Origin: Bog-159 sp963785255 | GTDB taxonomy: Bacteria; Acidobacteriota; Terriglobia; Bryobacterales; Bryobacteraceae | NCBI GenBank assembly: GCA_963785255.1 | Contig: CAWAUR010000012.1 | Location: 248,001-312,000 of the forward strand | Direction: 5' to 3' | DNA length: 64,000 nucleotides | Shown: in pieces, positions 42,504-50,570 of the stretch | How positions within the stretch are numbered: position 1 is the first letter of the stretch | Layout: every line of letters begins with the position of its first letter | Notes under the pieces: model-generated | Told to the model about the DNA's origin: nothing | Databases searched by the model: none | The model's input: the letters and a program-made list of their open reading frames with translations, nothing else | Position numbers and translations under genes: made by a program

Positions 42504-42795
42504 GGGCGGCGGCGGCTCTGGAGCTTCTTCTTAAGAGCGAGCCGGGCTCTGGATTGCATGACAGCCAGCAGATTCCCAACGTGAAGATAGCCGTCGAACT
42601 CGACCTGCTCCTTAGCCGTTAGGGCGCCAGCTTCCGACCGCTCCGCCAACTGCAGCATTCGTTGCCGGTCGCTTTCCCCGAAATCTATCGAAAGCAGGAG
42701 TCGGCGGCCTCGGGAGACAGCTCATCTTTTTGCGCCTGCATCAGACGGGCCCAAATGGCCGCCTCGGAATTTGGAACAAGAAGTTGAATGGCCAT
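42500..42795 (-). pseudogene. small protein gene preceding HNH nuclease, frameshifted
   Basis: From ATG 42795 the frame reads AIQLLVPNSEAAIWARLMQA and ELSPEAAD, then stops at TAG. After restoring one base near 42697 (GACTCCTGC), the next frame continues LLSIDFGESDRQRMLQLAER, LTAKEQVEFDGYLHVGNLLA and ends KKKLQSRRRP at a TGA that overlaps the GTG of the HNH frame (GTGA). The rejoined protein is about 98 residues. Such genes commonly precede HNH nucleases of this type, so the pair was one unit; both members are now broken. Confidence 0.7.
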
Positions 42796-42832
42796 AACGC
42801 GCCTTCTCCGATTCTACCCCGGTCACAGACCG

Positions 42833-43350
42833 TCAGAGACTCGCCGCCGCAATCCCCCCGGCCAGCGCGGCGATCTCGTCTTCCATCGGCCGGTCGCCAT
42901 CCAGCGCCGCCGCCACCCGACGCACCGCATTGTAAACGCGCAGGCTTCCCTGACCCAGCCGCTGGGGACCGCCGCGCAAATCCACCGCCTGCGCCCCTGC
43001 CAGCAGCACCATCGCCACCGCGTTGCGCAAGCATTCGAGCGCGTCTGCCGCAGTCACCGCCGCGTGCATGCCGAGGCTCACCAGATCCTGATTGTATTGC
43101 TCGGTCGGCAGCGAATGGATGGAACTCGGACCGGCCATCTGGCGAATGGCGCAGGTCAGGCTGGTGATGCTCAACTGCATGCCTTTGAATCCGGAGTTAA
43201 TGCCCGGATCGGGCGACAGGTTGGGAGGCAGCCCGCCGTTGAATTTGTCGTCCACCAGCACGGCGAACAGCGCATTGGCCCAATTCGCTTCGATGGCGAA
43301 ATCCAGCTTCAGCGTATCCAGCAGCCGCGCAATACGCCGCCATAAAAATT
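42833..43350 (-). pseudogene. C-terminal fragment of the aromatic ammonia-lyase (partial duplicate)
   Basis: The frame from about 43350 down to the stop at 42833 aligns with the last 165 residues of the full lyase at 45825-47315 (IARLLDTLKLDFAIEANWAN, DDKFNGGLPPNLSP, IHSLPTEQYNQDLVSLGMHA), at roughly 90% identity by eye. Homology stops abruptly at AAAATTGCC near 43342, followed by unrelated sequence. The MIO active-site half is absent, so it cannot be an enzyme. It has the same orientation as the full copy and flanks the inserted cassette between them. Confidence 0.88.
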
Positions 43351-43442
43351 GCCGTCGCACCCAGCTCGGACCGTTGGAGGCGGGATTGCGTGACACCGGG
43401 ATCCGGCCAGCCGTGCGCGCGCGCGTCCAGGCGAGTTTCTTC

Positions 43443-43471
43443 TTGACTCTGTTTTTTTTTTTTAGTATAAT
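43443..43471 (+). promoter_or_regulatory. strong sigma-70 promoter with T12 tract in spacer
   Basis: TTGACT at 43443-43448 and a perfect TATAAT at 43466-43471 are separated by 17 bases, of which 12 (43452-43463) are consecutive T. Transcription would begin near 43478, 50 bases before the ATG at 43528, which has a perfect AGGAGG. The optimum spacing depends on the length of the T tract. Confidence 0.85.
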
Positions 43472-43527
43472 CCCGCCTAGGCGCTAAGGCTTCAACGGGT
43501 CTTCAGGCGTGAGAGTTAGGAGGCGAT

Positions 43528-43737
43528 ATGGCTAAACGAGTTCTCCTCATTGCTGCGTTCGTCGTCACGGTGTTCGGCGCATGGCAGTCCATTGGGATTC
43601 CAAGGGCAAGGGCGGTGATGTGCTGCGCCTACGGCGAGGACTGCACCGACCCGCAAAAGTGCTGTAAGCCGGGCTTTGGCCAGGCCGACTGCAGTAAGAT
43701 GAAGCCGAATTACTGCGTGGATGCCTGCAGCCAGTGA
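43528..43737 (+). CDS. small exported cysteine-rich peptide
   Basis: A 69-residue precursor with an excellent ribosome site (AGGAGG). Residues 1-29 are a signal peptide (AKRVLLIAAFVVTVFGAW; cleavage likely after RARA). The mature peptide of about 40 residues has eight cysteines in the order CC-x5-C-x5-CC-x8-C-x7-C-x3-C, which suggests four disulfides and a knot-like fold. I know no matching family. The stop overlaps the GTG of the thioredoxin gene (GTGA), so the oxidoreductase is made together with the peptide and may form or check its disulfides. It could be a toxin, signal or metal-binding peptide; the sequence does not say which. Confidence 0.8.
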   Translation: MAKRVLLIAAFVVTVFGAWQSIGIPRARAVMCCAYGEDCTDPQKCCKPGFGQADCSKMKPNYCVDACSQ

Positions 43738-44339
43738 TAGCCCGCTTCGAAAACTCAGTCCCCCGCCGCATGTCGCGCTTGAGCCAAACGGCCGCCACGA
43801 TCCTGCTTGCAGGCTCGGTCTGCGTCAATGTGCTACTCATGTGGCGCGTCCAATCCCTGCGGAACCGCGTTGAGTATCTGACCCAGGACAGACTTCTCGC
43901 GGTCAACTCCAGTGTGTCTGCCATAAGCGCAAGGGATCTGGACGGGAAGCCGTTTGTGCTGGATTACTCCAAAAACGCCAAGCCCACGCTTCTTTACATC
44001 TTTTCGCCCACATGCGGCTGGTGCCGCCGAAACTTACGCAATCTTGGAGAGTTGCTAAGGACGACCTCGGAAAAGTACACCGCCGTGGGGGTCTCGCTCA
44101 CGCGTGACGGCCTCGGAGAATATGTCGCGGCGAATTCGCTCCCCATGCAGGTCATTGCGGACATACCCCCGTCCACGGTGATGGACTACCGCCTTGGCGG
44201 AACGCCGCAGACGATCGTCGTGTCCAGAGAGGGAAGGGTTCTGAAGAATTGGCGTGGCGCGTACGGCGGCCCTGTCAAAGCCGAGGTGGAGTCCTTCTTC
44301 GGCGTTCACCTTCCGGACGATGTGGGGGTACAGCGGTGA
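43734..44339 (+). CDS. membrane-anchored thioredoxin-like oxidoreductase (TlpA/redoxin type)
   Basis: A 201-residue protein from GTG 43734, overlapping the peptide gene. One N-terminal TM segment (TAATILLAGSVCVNVLLMW, about 19-37) anchors a periplasmic thioredoxin fold with the active site C94-G-W-C97 (LLYIFSPTCGWCRRN), a cis-Pro in LGGTPQTIVV and a strand VVSREGRVLKNWRG. This is the TlpA/ResA class of thiol-disulfide oxidoreductases, and the Cys-rich peptide encoded just before is a natural candidate substrate. The stop overlaps the GTG of the third gene (GTGA). Confidence 0.9.
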   Translation: MIARFENSVPRRMSRLSQTAATILLAGSVCVNVLLMWRVQSLRNRVEYLTQDRLLAVNSSVSAISARDLDGKPFVLDYSKNAKPTLLYIFSPTCGWCRRNLRNLGELLRTTSEKYTAVGVSLTRDGLGEYVAANSLPMQVIADIPPSTVMDYRLGGTPQTIVVSREGRVLKNWRGAYGGPVKAEVESFFGVHLPDDVGVQR

Positions 44340-45811
44340 AGGTGCGGCCAATATTCGCTGGCCTGTCTGCCGCATTGGTTCTCGGGGCTGCCCACGCCGC
44401 TCCTCAGTCTCCCACAGTCAACGGAGCGCGCGCAAAGCACGCCACGGGCGAGCGAAGCGAAGCCGCCGATGCACTGATCGACCTGAGCCGGGCCGCCCCG
44501 CCCGAATTTGCGGCGGACGTGCTGATTCGCATCGCTGGTTCCACGTTGCTTTCCGATCGGAAGCAGAGGAGGGCCGTGCTGGAAGAGGCTTTTAGGCTTG
44601 CCTCAAGCGCACAGAATCCAATCAAGCTGGAGGCTCTGCCGGGGACCGACATCGATTCGCGAAGCGGCTATCTTTCGATGGCCTATGAGGCCGGTTTGGA
44701 CTCGCTGTCGCTGAAGTGCCGAGCCGTACACGAACTCATTCCCGTCGACCGATCCGCGGCGCGGCGTCTTTTCAGCGAGGCGCCGGTTCCTCGGCCGCCG
44801 GCGCTGACCTGCGCGGACAAATTGGTCTATGACCTGAACCCCTACTATTCCGTTCTGATCGACGTCGCACGCCTTCCCGCCGAAGCCAACGAAATTCATG
44901 CGGAGAAACCCTTCGATTTGGTCATGAAGGTAATCGGTGGCACCGTTTCTCCGGTTCAGGTTGCGCCTGTAACCAGAGCGGTTCGGGAAATTGCTTCCTC
45001 CGCAGGGGATCTCGAAGCCTTTGTCGCCGCCCTAGGTTCCGCATTAGCCGGTGTTGCCGCGGATTACCGTTCGTTCAGCACGACGGGCGCGCAATTTGCC
45101 CGCGAGGTCGGGCTGCTCAGCGACGCCTGCCGCTCCAAGGGTGTCTCAAACGTCGCATTCCTTGCCGCGGTGCACGGCTATTTTGTCCGCCAGCTTCACG
45201 GCGCTCGTTGCGGCTCGTCCCCTGCGGACCGGGAGCTCGCCGCTCGGCTCGTGCGTGCCTACAATGAGGGCATACGGAGCAAATCGGTTCCTCTTGGCGC
45301 AGCCCTGCCGGATATCGCCGAGCCGGAGGCGGAGCCCGACAAAATTGAGGCGTCGGGGCCACCGGACCTGCTCTGGACCGATTCGGACGGCCATCGCCTT
45401 CGAACACAGGTGCGCGCTCTACGGGCCTCTAGAGATCAGCTAGTGGACGACGAGTGGAGGGGGCGATATTTCGAGATAGTCTCCAAGGTCGCGAATTGGG
45501 GTAAGGGTGACGATGTGCCAACGCTCGACTATCTTCACGAGAAATGCGCGCTCTTCCGGGCCCTTCTGGAAACCGCACCCGACGACGCGGCGCGCGAACC
45601 TGTCCTAGGCGCCGACTTGACGTTCTTGGAGCAGTGGAACGTCGTCACGAGCCGCATCGAGTGGTTCCTTCATGCCAGAGAGATCCTGACGATGCTTGGA
45701 CCCGCTGGCGGGTCGAAACACTCCGCTTGGATTGAAACCGAGCTAAATTCCGTGCAAAATCCGATTCTCATCCTTTATGTAAGGCTGCATACTCTCATCC
45801 CGCCCGGTTAA
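44336..45811 (+). CDS. large exported protein, third member of the cassette
   Basis: About 491 residues from GTG 44336 in a GTGA overlap with the thioredoxin gene. The signal peptide is IFAGLSAALVLGAAHAA. The mature protein is largely helical, with five cysteines (for example SLKCRAVHEL, LTCADKLVYD, SDACRSKG, HGARCGSS). No domain is recognised. It ends 13 bases before the convergent stop of the full lyase gene. As the last gene of a tightly coupled set, it is likely to act with the Cys-rich peptide and the oxidoreductase outside the cytoplasm, for instance as a carrier, processing factor or immunity protein. Confidence 0.75.
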   Translation: MKVRPIFAGLSAALVLGAAHAAPQSPTVNGARAKHATGERSEAADALIDLSRAAPPEFAADVLIRIAGSTLLSDRKQRRAVLEEAFRLASSAQNPIKLEALPGTDIDSRSGYLSMAYEAGLDSLSLKCRAVHELIPVDRSAARRLFSEAPVPRPPALTCADKLVYDLNPYYSVLIDVARLPAEANEIHAEKPFDLVMKVIGGTVSPVQVAPVTRAVREIASSAGDLEAFVAALGSALAGVAADYRSFSTTGAQFAREVGLLSDACRSKGVSNVAFLAAVHGYFVRQLHGARCGSSPADRELAARLVRAYNEGIRSKSVPLGAALPDIAEPEAEPDKIEASGPPDLLWTDSDGHRLRTQVRALRASRDQLVDDEWRGRYFEIVSKVANWGKGDDVPTLDYLHEKCALFRALLETAPDDAAREPVLGADLTFLEQWNVVTSRIEWFLHAREILTMLGPAGGSKHSAWIETELNSVQNPILILYVRLHTLIPPG

Positions 45812-45824
45812 ACACGCTCGCCGG

Positions 45825-47315
45825 TCACACGCGCCCCTCCGCGATCTCCCCGGCCAGCGCGGCGATCTCGCCTTCCATCGGCCGGTCGCCATCCAGCGGC
45901 TCCGCCACGCGCCGCACTGCGTCATAAACGCGCCGGCTGCCCTGCCCCAGCCGCTCGGGTCCGCCACGCAGATCGACCGCTTGCGCCGCGGCCAGCAGCA
46001 CCATGGCGATTGCGTTGCGCAGGCATTCGATGGCATCGGCCGCGGTCACCGCGGCATGCATGCCGAGGCTCACCAGATCCTGGTTGTATTGCTCGGTGGG
46101 CAGCGAATGGATGGAACTCGGGCCAGCCATCTGGCGAATGGCGCACGTCAGGCTCGTAATGCTCAACTGCATGCCTTTGAATCCGGAATTAATGCCCGGT
46201 TCGGGCGACAGGTTGGGAGGCAACCCGCCGTTGAATTTATCGTCCACCAGCACCGCGAACAGCGCGTTGGCCCAGTTGGCTTCGATCGCGAAATCCAGCT
46301 TCAGCGTGTCCAGCAACCGCGCGATGTGGCCGCCATAAAAATTGCCGGCGCGATAAATCTGGCCGGACTCAGGATCGACCAGAGGATTGTCGTTTGCCGA
46401 ATTGATTTCGCGCTCCACCACCGCGCGCGCGCCGTCCAGCGCCTCCCAGGCCGGCCCCAGCCCTTGCGGCACGCAGCGCAGCGAATAGCAGCGCTGTATA
46501 TGCGATTCGGTGACGAATCCGCTACCATCGAGCAGCCCGCGCACATACGCCGCCACGGCGATCTGGCCCGGATGCCCTTTACTCTCGTGCACCCAAGGTT
46601 GATACGGCTCCGCGGGCGCCTCCAACGCCTCGATAGCCAGTGCCACCGCGCCCAGCAGAGCGCGCAATACACGCCACGAGTCCATCCAAAGCAGCGCCGC
46701 AATGGCCGTCATGCTGGTGGTGCCGTTGATCAGCGCCAGGCCCTCCTTGGGAGCGAAGTGTACGATGGCCAGACCCGCGGCACTCAAGGCTTCATCGGCG
46801 GGCATGCGGCGGCCTTCGAAATCTACCTGGCCCATGCCCGCGAGCGTGCGCGCAATGTATGCCGATGGCATCAGATCGCCGCTGGCGCCCACCGATCCAT
46901 AGCGCGGCACCACCGGCACGATGCCGCGATTCAGCAAATCCTCGAGCGCCCGAACCAGTTCCCAGCGCACACCGGACGAGCCGCGCGCAAACGTGGCAAG
47001 CCGCAGCAGCATGGCCGCCCGCACCACATCGGGTGCCAAGGGCGCGCCGGTGCCGCAGGAAAGATGGCTCATCAGATTGTGCTGGAAGCGCTCGGTCTGC
47101 GCGGCATCCAGCGAGAATTTGATGTTGCCTCCCACGCCCGTGTTCACGCCGTAGATACGGTCGCCGGCTTCCAGGCGCTCTTCCAATTTCAAGCGGCCCT
47201 GCCGGATGCGGGCGCGCGCCGGCTCGGCGAAATCCACGCGCGCCTCGCGGCGGGCTACGTCTTCCACATCTTCGATAGAGATCGGGCGTACGCCCAGAAC
47301 CAGGCTGTTTGGCAT
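45825..47315 (-). CDS. aromatic amino acid ammonia-lyase, tyrosine-type specificity residues
   Basis: A 496-residue member of the HAL/PAL/TAL superfamily. The MIO-forming A144-S145-G146 lies in YGSVGASGDLMP; YGVNTGVGG (55-63) and the C-terminal YNQDLVSLGMHAA are also present. In the substrate-selectivity loop NLMSHLSCGTG, the dyad that is SH in histidine lyases and FL in phenylalanine lyases aligns as H84-L85, the pair known from tyrosine ammonia-lyase and related aminomutases. It therefore probably acts on L-tyrosine, giving p-coumarate (or beta-tyrosine). No hut genes are nearby. A truncated copy lies 2.5 kb away. Confidence 0.88.
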   Translation of the reverse strand: MPNSLVLGVRPISIEDVEDVARREARVDFAEPARARIRQGRLKLEERLEAGDRIYGVNTGVGGNIKFSLDAAQTERFQHNLMSHLSCGTGAPLAPDVVRAAMLLRLATFARGSSGVRWELVRALEDLLNRGIVPVVPRYGSVGASGDLMPSAYIARTLAGMGQVDFEGRRMPADEALSAAGLAIVHFAPKEGLALINGTTSMTAIAALLWMDSWRVLRALLGAVALAIEALEAPAEPYQPWVHESKGHPGQIAVAAYVRGLLDGSGFVTESHIQRCYSLRCVPQGLGPAWEALDGARAVVEREINSANDNPLVDPESGQIYRAGNFYGGHIARLLDTLKLDFAIEANWANALFAVLVDDKFNGGLPPNLSPEPGINSGFKGMQLSITSLTCAIRQMAGPSSIHSLPTEQYNQDLVSLGMHAAVTAADAIECLRNAIAMVLLAAAQAVDLRGGPERLGQGSRRVYDAVRRVAEPLDGDRPMEGEIAALAGEIAEGRV

Positions 47316-47341
47316 CTTATTTATTCGACGACAGGGGAGTA

Positions 47342-48202
47342 TTATTCGATTGTAAAACTCTGGCGGGCTTCGTAGGTTTGGTTGCCCACGGCATCGTGCA
47401 CGCTAATCGCAATGGTGTACTCGCCGGCGCGCGTGTCTTTCCTGGTGGAGAGGTTGAAGGACGCCGGCACATAGCGCTTGGGATAGAACGCCTGGCTGCG
47501 TTCGGTGCTCTCTTCCGGCTGCGTATAGATCACTATGCCGTTGGGCAGGAGCACGCTCACTTTGTAGCTGACGTCGATGGCGTTGCCATCGCCATATTTG
47601 TAGCCGATGATATCGAAACGCGCCCAGACGGCTTCTCCCGGCCGGTAGGCGGCCTTCAACAACGGCTCTTTGTCTTCTTCGCCGCGATAAAAACGGATAT
47701 TGCGAATCGTCAGCTTGTCGCTCGGCTCAACTGGGCGCCCGTGAACCTCAAAGGGGACCTCTTTGGCCGCGGTGGCCTTGGAGATCAAATCGGTCACCGA
47801 AATAGCGATCTTGTAAGTGCCCGATCCGGCCAGCGGCGGAATGATGATCTCGTGCCGCACGGTGGGCTTCCAGTTCTTGTCTTCCGGCGCGAGCGTCTCT
47901 TCGATTTCCGCGGCCACCGGATCCATCAGCGGCACACCCTTCGGATCCACGGCGTCTATTTTGTAGGTGAGGTGCACACGGTCGCCGGAAGACGCGGTAT
48001 ATCCGGCCACCTGGAAGCTGAAGAACATAGTCTCGCCGGGATCGTGCGGATAGCTGCCGGGCACCGCGGCGCCGCCATCGCGGTCGGAGACGGTGGGATT
48101 GACGATCGCCAGGGGCGCGGTAGTGGCGGCGCACCACGAGGTCTGCCAGGCGCACGCCAGCACCCAACACCCCGCACCCAGCACCTTACGCGCGGTATGC
48201 AT
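47342..48202 (-). CDS. exported beta-sandwich hypothetical protein
   Basis: A 286-residue protein with an N-terminal signal (VLGAGCWVLACAWQTSWC, cleaved near AAT). The mature part has two similar Ig-like beta-sandwich halves (FFSFQVAGYTASSGDRVHLT; ARFDIIGYKYGDGNAIDVSY), each followed by a DxxGN or KTGTY-like strand (GTYKIAISVTD; GEYTIAISVHD). The internal repeat suggests duplication of one domain. A cysteine in the signal might also be lipidated (VLAC). Function unknown. Confidence 0.75.
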   Translation of the reverse strand: MHTARKVLGAGCWVLACAWQTSWCAATTAPLAIVNPTVSDRDGGAAVPGSYPHDPGETMFFSFQVAGYTASSGDRVHLTYKIDAVDPKGVPLMDPVAAEIEETLAPEDKNWKPTVRHEIIIPPLAGSGTYKIAISVTDLISKATAAKEVPFEVHGRPVEPSDKLTIRNIRFYRGEEDKEPLLKAAYRPGEAVWARFDIIGYKYGDGNAIDVSYKVSVLLPNGIVIYTQPEESTERSQAFYPKRYVPASFNLSTRKDTRAGEYTIAISVHDAVGNQTYEARQSFTIE

Positions 48203-48219
48203 ACACCTTGATTATCGCG

Positions 48220-48732
48220 CTATTGCTGCGACGGCATATCCGGGGCGTCCGAAGAAAACGCGAGGGGGATATCGATGTCGCGCGTAACCTGGCTGTTCTC
48301 ATCGGTAACCCGGAGACGATAGTGCTTAGGCGCCACGTCGAAAACCACATTGCCCTGCAGGGTGTCGGCCGGCTTCACCTTGCGCAGATAGCCTGTCCAC
48401 TCCGGTACGCCGTCGCCATTGGGGAGTTCCGCGTATGTCTGGCCGGCGTCGTCCACCAGCGTAAGCGCGGGAACCATCAGGTCCGAAGCGCCACCGTTCA
48501 CCACGCTCAGGCGCACCAGGAAGAACCGGTCCTTGGGCACGCGGGTATCGGAGCCCTGTCCGAGCTGTGCTTTCCACTGATCTTCGAAAACGTTATAGAC
48601 CAGGGAACCGGCCGTTACGCGCTCGCCCATGCGGTGAACGCGGGCGTCGGGTGGGACTGCGGGAGTGCAGGCGGCTAACGCCACGCACCAGGCCAGCGCG
48701 GCGCCTGCCAGATACGACTCGAAAGTGTGCAT
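48220..48732 (-). CDS. lipoprotein with DUF4352-like domain
   Basis: About 170 residues from ATG 48732. The lipobox is L-A-A-C in WCVALAACTPAVPP, so it is probably a lipoprotein. The mature part has the DUF4352/telomeric-repeat-like immunoglobulin fold: RVTAGSLVYNVFEDQWK, FFLVRLSVVNGGASDLMVP and ALTLVDDAGQTYAELPNGD. Such domains are common on small acidobacterial lipoproteins. It ends 17 bases before the next exported protein gene, with which it may be cotranscribed. Confidence 0.8.
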   Translation of the reverse strand: MHTFESYLAGAALAWCVALAACTPAVPPDARVHRMGERVTAGSLVYNVFEDQWKAQLGQGSDTRVPKDRFFLVRLSVVNGGASDLMVPALTLVDDAGQTYAELPNGDGVPEWTGYLRKVKPADTLQGNVVFDVAPKHYRLRVTDENSQVTRDIDIPLAFSSDAPDMPSQQ

Positions 48733-48801
48733 AGAGGAATCTTGCGCTGATAAGCAACCCGCTGTCAAGCATCCGTGCCGCGGGGAGTGCGGCAGGTGCC
48801 G

Positions 48802-49176
48802 CTAACGCGGTTTTTCCTTGGTCATTTTCTCGAACTTGCGCCTTTGATCTTCCGTCAAAATATTGAGAATACGGGCCTTGCCGTCCGAGAGAACCGTTTG
48901 ATAATACTTCGAGAAATCGTCCAGAATGCTGGACATCTGGGCCTGCTGTTCAGGTGTCAGATCAAGCTGTTTAGTCACGTTTTTCAGGTATTCGGTGCGG
49001 CCGCTGTTATCCCAAAACGGATGCGGATGCAGGACGTTATGCGCCCCCAGATTCATGGCCAAGGCGCCTGCCAAGGCCCCCACCAGGAATACCAGGACCA
49101 ATACACCCATGCCCGCGAACTTGGGCGACTCCCAAAACTGAATGGCGGTGGGTTTGGCCAAGAGATTATGGTTCAT
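48802..49176 (-). CDS. Spy/CpxP-like membrane-anchored periplasmic protein
   Basis: A 124-residue protein with a TM segment (GMGVLVLVFLVGALAGALAMN) and a periplasmic helical part containing LDLTPEQQAQMSSILDDF and LTEDQRRKFEKM, i.e. two LTxxQ-like motifs typical of Spy/CpxP and heavy-metal-resistance proteins. It would act as a small envelope chaperone or stress sensor. Its start overlaps the end of the anti-sigma gene by 11 bases, so it belongs to the ECF sigma/anti-sigma unit. Confidence 0.82.
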   Translation of the reverse strand: MNHNLLAKPTAIQFWESPKFAGMGVLVLVFLVGALAGALAMNLGAHNVLHPHPFWDNSGRTEYLKNVTKQLDLTPEQQAQMSSILDDFSKYYQTVLSDGKARILNILTEDQRRKFEKMTKEKPR

Positions 49177-49606
49177 AGTTCGCCAAGGTCACCAGCATTT
49201 GATCCGCGCTCGGCGATCCGTTGGCGTCGGCCATCAGCGCCGCGGGGGTCGGATTGGGCGTGTACGATTGTTCGCGTGATACCAGGACAGTGCCCAGCAC
49301 GGCCAACGTCACCAAAGAAGCGAACGCCATCCGCCGCGCAAACGCGAAGTCCCCAAAGGTGCTCCAGAACGTCTCGCGCGGCCGCTCCGCCACCGCCTGC
49401 ATAAACTGCGCCACGAAGGCGGGAGGCGGATCGAGCGGCCCCGCTGGTTTCAGCGAGGCCAGCAACCCGGCAGACTCCTGTATTTCGTCCAATTCCCGGC
49501 GGCACGCGCCGCAGGTTTCCAGATGGGCCTCGAAGCGGTCTAGAGCCAGAGGCGGCAGATGACCGCTCAAGTACTCCTCAAGGTCGTTTATGATTACCGC
49601 GTGCAT
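49166..49606 (-). CDS. zinc-finger anti-sigma factor
   Basis: A 146-residue protein. The N-terminal ZAS-type finger has the H-x3-C-x2-C pattern in FEAHLETCGACRREL, and the TM segment is MAFASLVTLAVLGTVLV (about 91-107). The periplasmic tail is short. It lies 121 bases downstream of the ECF sigma gene and overlaps the Spy-like gene, the standard arrangement of a sigma/anti-sigma pair sensing envelope stress. Confidence 0.88.
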   Translation of the reverse strand: MHAVIINDLEEYLSGHLPPLALDRFEAHLETCGACRRELDEIQESAGLLASLKPAGPLDPPPAFVAQFMQAVAERPRETFWSTFGDFAFARRMAFASLVTLAVLGTVLVSREQSYTPNPTPAALMADANGSPSADQMLVTLANYEP

Positions 49607-49727
49607 AGCCTTCTTCCCTTATATAAATAAGCGGCTTCATTCGTCCCCCGCGGGTCTTTGCCCGCTTGTGGGAGCTGACTTTCCTATTCGGCAAACTATT
49701 CAAACTCTCAGCGGCTGTTTGCGTCTC

Positions 49728-50420
49728 TCAACCGGCCACCAGGCCGGGAGTCCTGTCCAAACGTTGCGCCGCCTTCACCAGCTTCTGCCGGGCCCTGAAC
49801 AGCTTCACCTTGATGGTGTTCTCGTTCATGCCCGTCATAGCCGCTAATTCCTCCACCGAATGCCCCTCTACTTCCTTCATCATCAACAACATGCGCTCTT
49901 CTTCCGAAATGCGGCTGAGAAGTTTCAGGACATAATCGCGGCGCGCCAGATCCAAATCCGCGGCTGGCTGCCGATCGATCGCCGGATCGGCGTTTTCCAC
50001 CCGGCGCACTTCGTCTTCGCTCAGATCGCTCTCGTAAACCAGCTTCCGGACCTTCTTCTTACGCAGGTAATCGAAGCACTCGTTTACCGTGATCTTATAA
50101 ATCCAGGTGATCAGCGAACTGCGGAAATCGAAGTTCCGGATGGATACATATACCTTGGCAAACACCTGTTGCGCAATGTCTTCCACGTCGTTGCGCTGGC
50201 GCACGATGCCATGAATGATGGAGAAGACCTTCGATTGATACTTCTCCACGATTTCGCGGAACGCCGCCTCTTCGCCCGCCTGCGCGCGGCGCACTAACGC
50301 CCCTTCCTGCGTGTTCAGGTAGTCCACTCGAGTCTTAATCGCAATCCCGGTGCCGAAGGCGGGGAGGGGCAACGCGCCGCTCAACGTGGCCATACACCGA
50401 TTCCGACGCGAACCGCTCAT
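49728..50420 (-). CDS. ECF RNA polymerase sigma factor (RpoE-like)
   Basis: Up to 230 residues. Region 2 begins at RAQAGEEAAFREIVEKYQSK, with IVRQRNDVEDIAQQVFAKVY; region 4 contains RISEEERMLLMMKEVEGHSV and a helix-turn-helix (ELAAMTGMNENTIKVKLFRA). Homology starts only at about residue 32, so the true start may be GTG 50327 rather than ATG 50420. The last ten residues (DRTPGLVAG) are encoded by a damaged family C palindrome at 49738-49765. The gene is divergent from the Fe-S carrier gene. Confidence 0.92.
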   Translation of the reverse strand: MSGSRRNRCMATLSGALPLPAFGTGIAIKTRVDYLNTQEGALVRRAQAGEEAAFREIVEKYQSKVFSIIHGIVRQRNDVEDIAQQVFAKVYVSIRNFDFRSSLITWIYKITVNECFDYLRKKKVRKLVYESDLSEDEVRRVENADPAIDRQPAADLDLARRDYVLKLLSRISEEERMLLMMKEVEGHSVEELAAMTGMNENTIKVKLFRARQKLVKAAQRLDRTPGLVAG

Positions 50421-50517
50421 CCGCGGTTACAACCTTCCACATCAAAAATAGCAGAAATCCCGCAACTTAAGCGTGTGGGGATCATCCATTTAGGTGGCGC
50501 TGCCGCTTGGCCTCCGC

Positions 50518-50523
50518 TATAAT
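50518..50523 (+). promoter_or_regulatory. -10 box upstream of the Fe-S carrier gene
   Basis: A perfect TATAAT 48 bases before the ATG at 50571; a matching -35 is not evident. The gene has AGAGGAGA as ribosome site. Confidence 0.5.
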
Positions 50524-50570
50524 GGCAGGCGTAGCGGAACAAGCGCTCAAAAGAGGAGATTGGATTTCGT

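Noticed and set aside
43449..43465. The T12 tract as a Rho-independent terminator
   Set aside because: No stem precedes it, and it lies exactly between well-placed -35 and -10 boxes.
45981..47375. Long open frame on the plus strand opposite the ammonia-lyase gene
   Set aside because: It mirrors the codon structure of the well-supported lyase on the other strand, has no family signature and is His/Arg/Gln-rich as expected for an antisense shadow.
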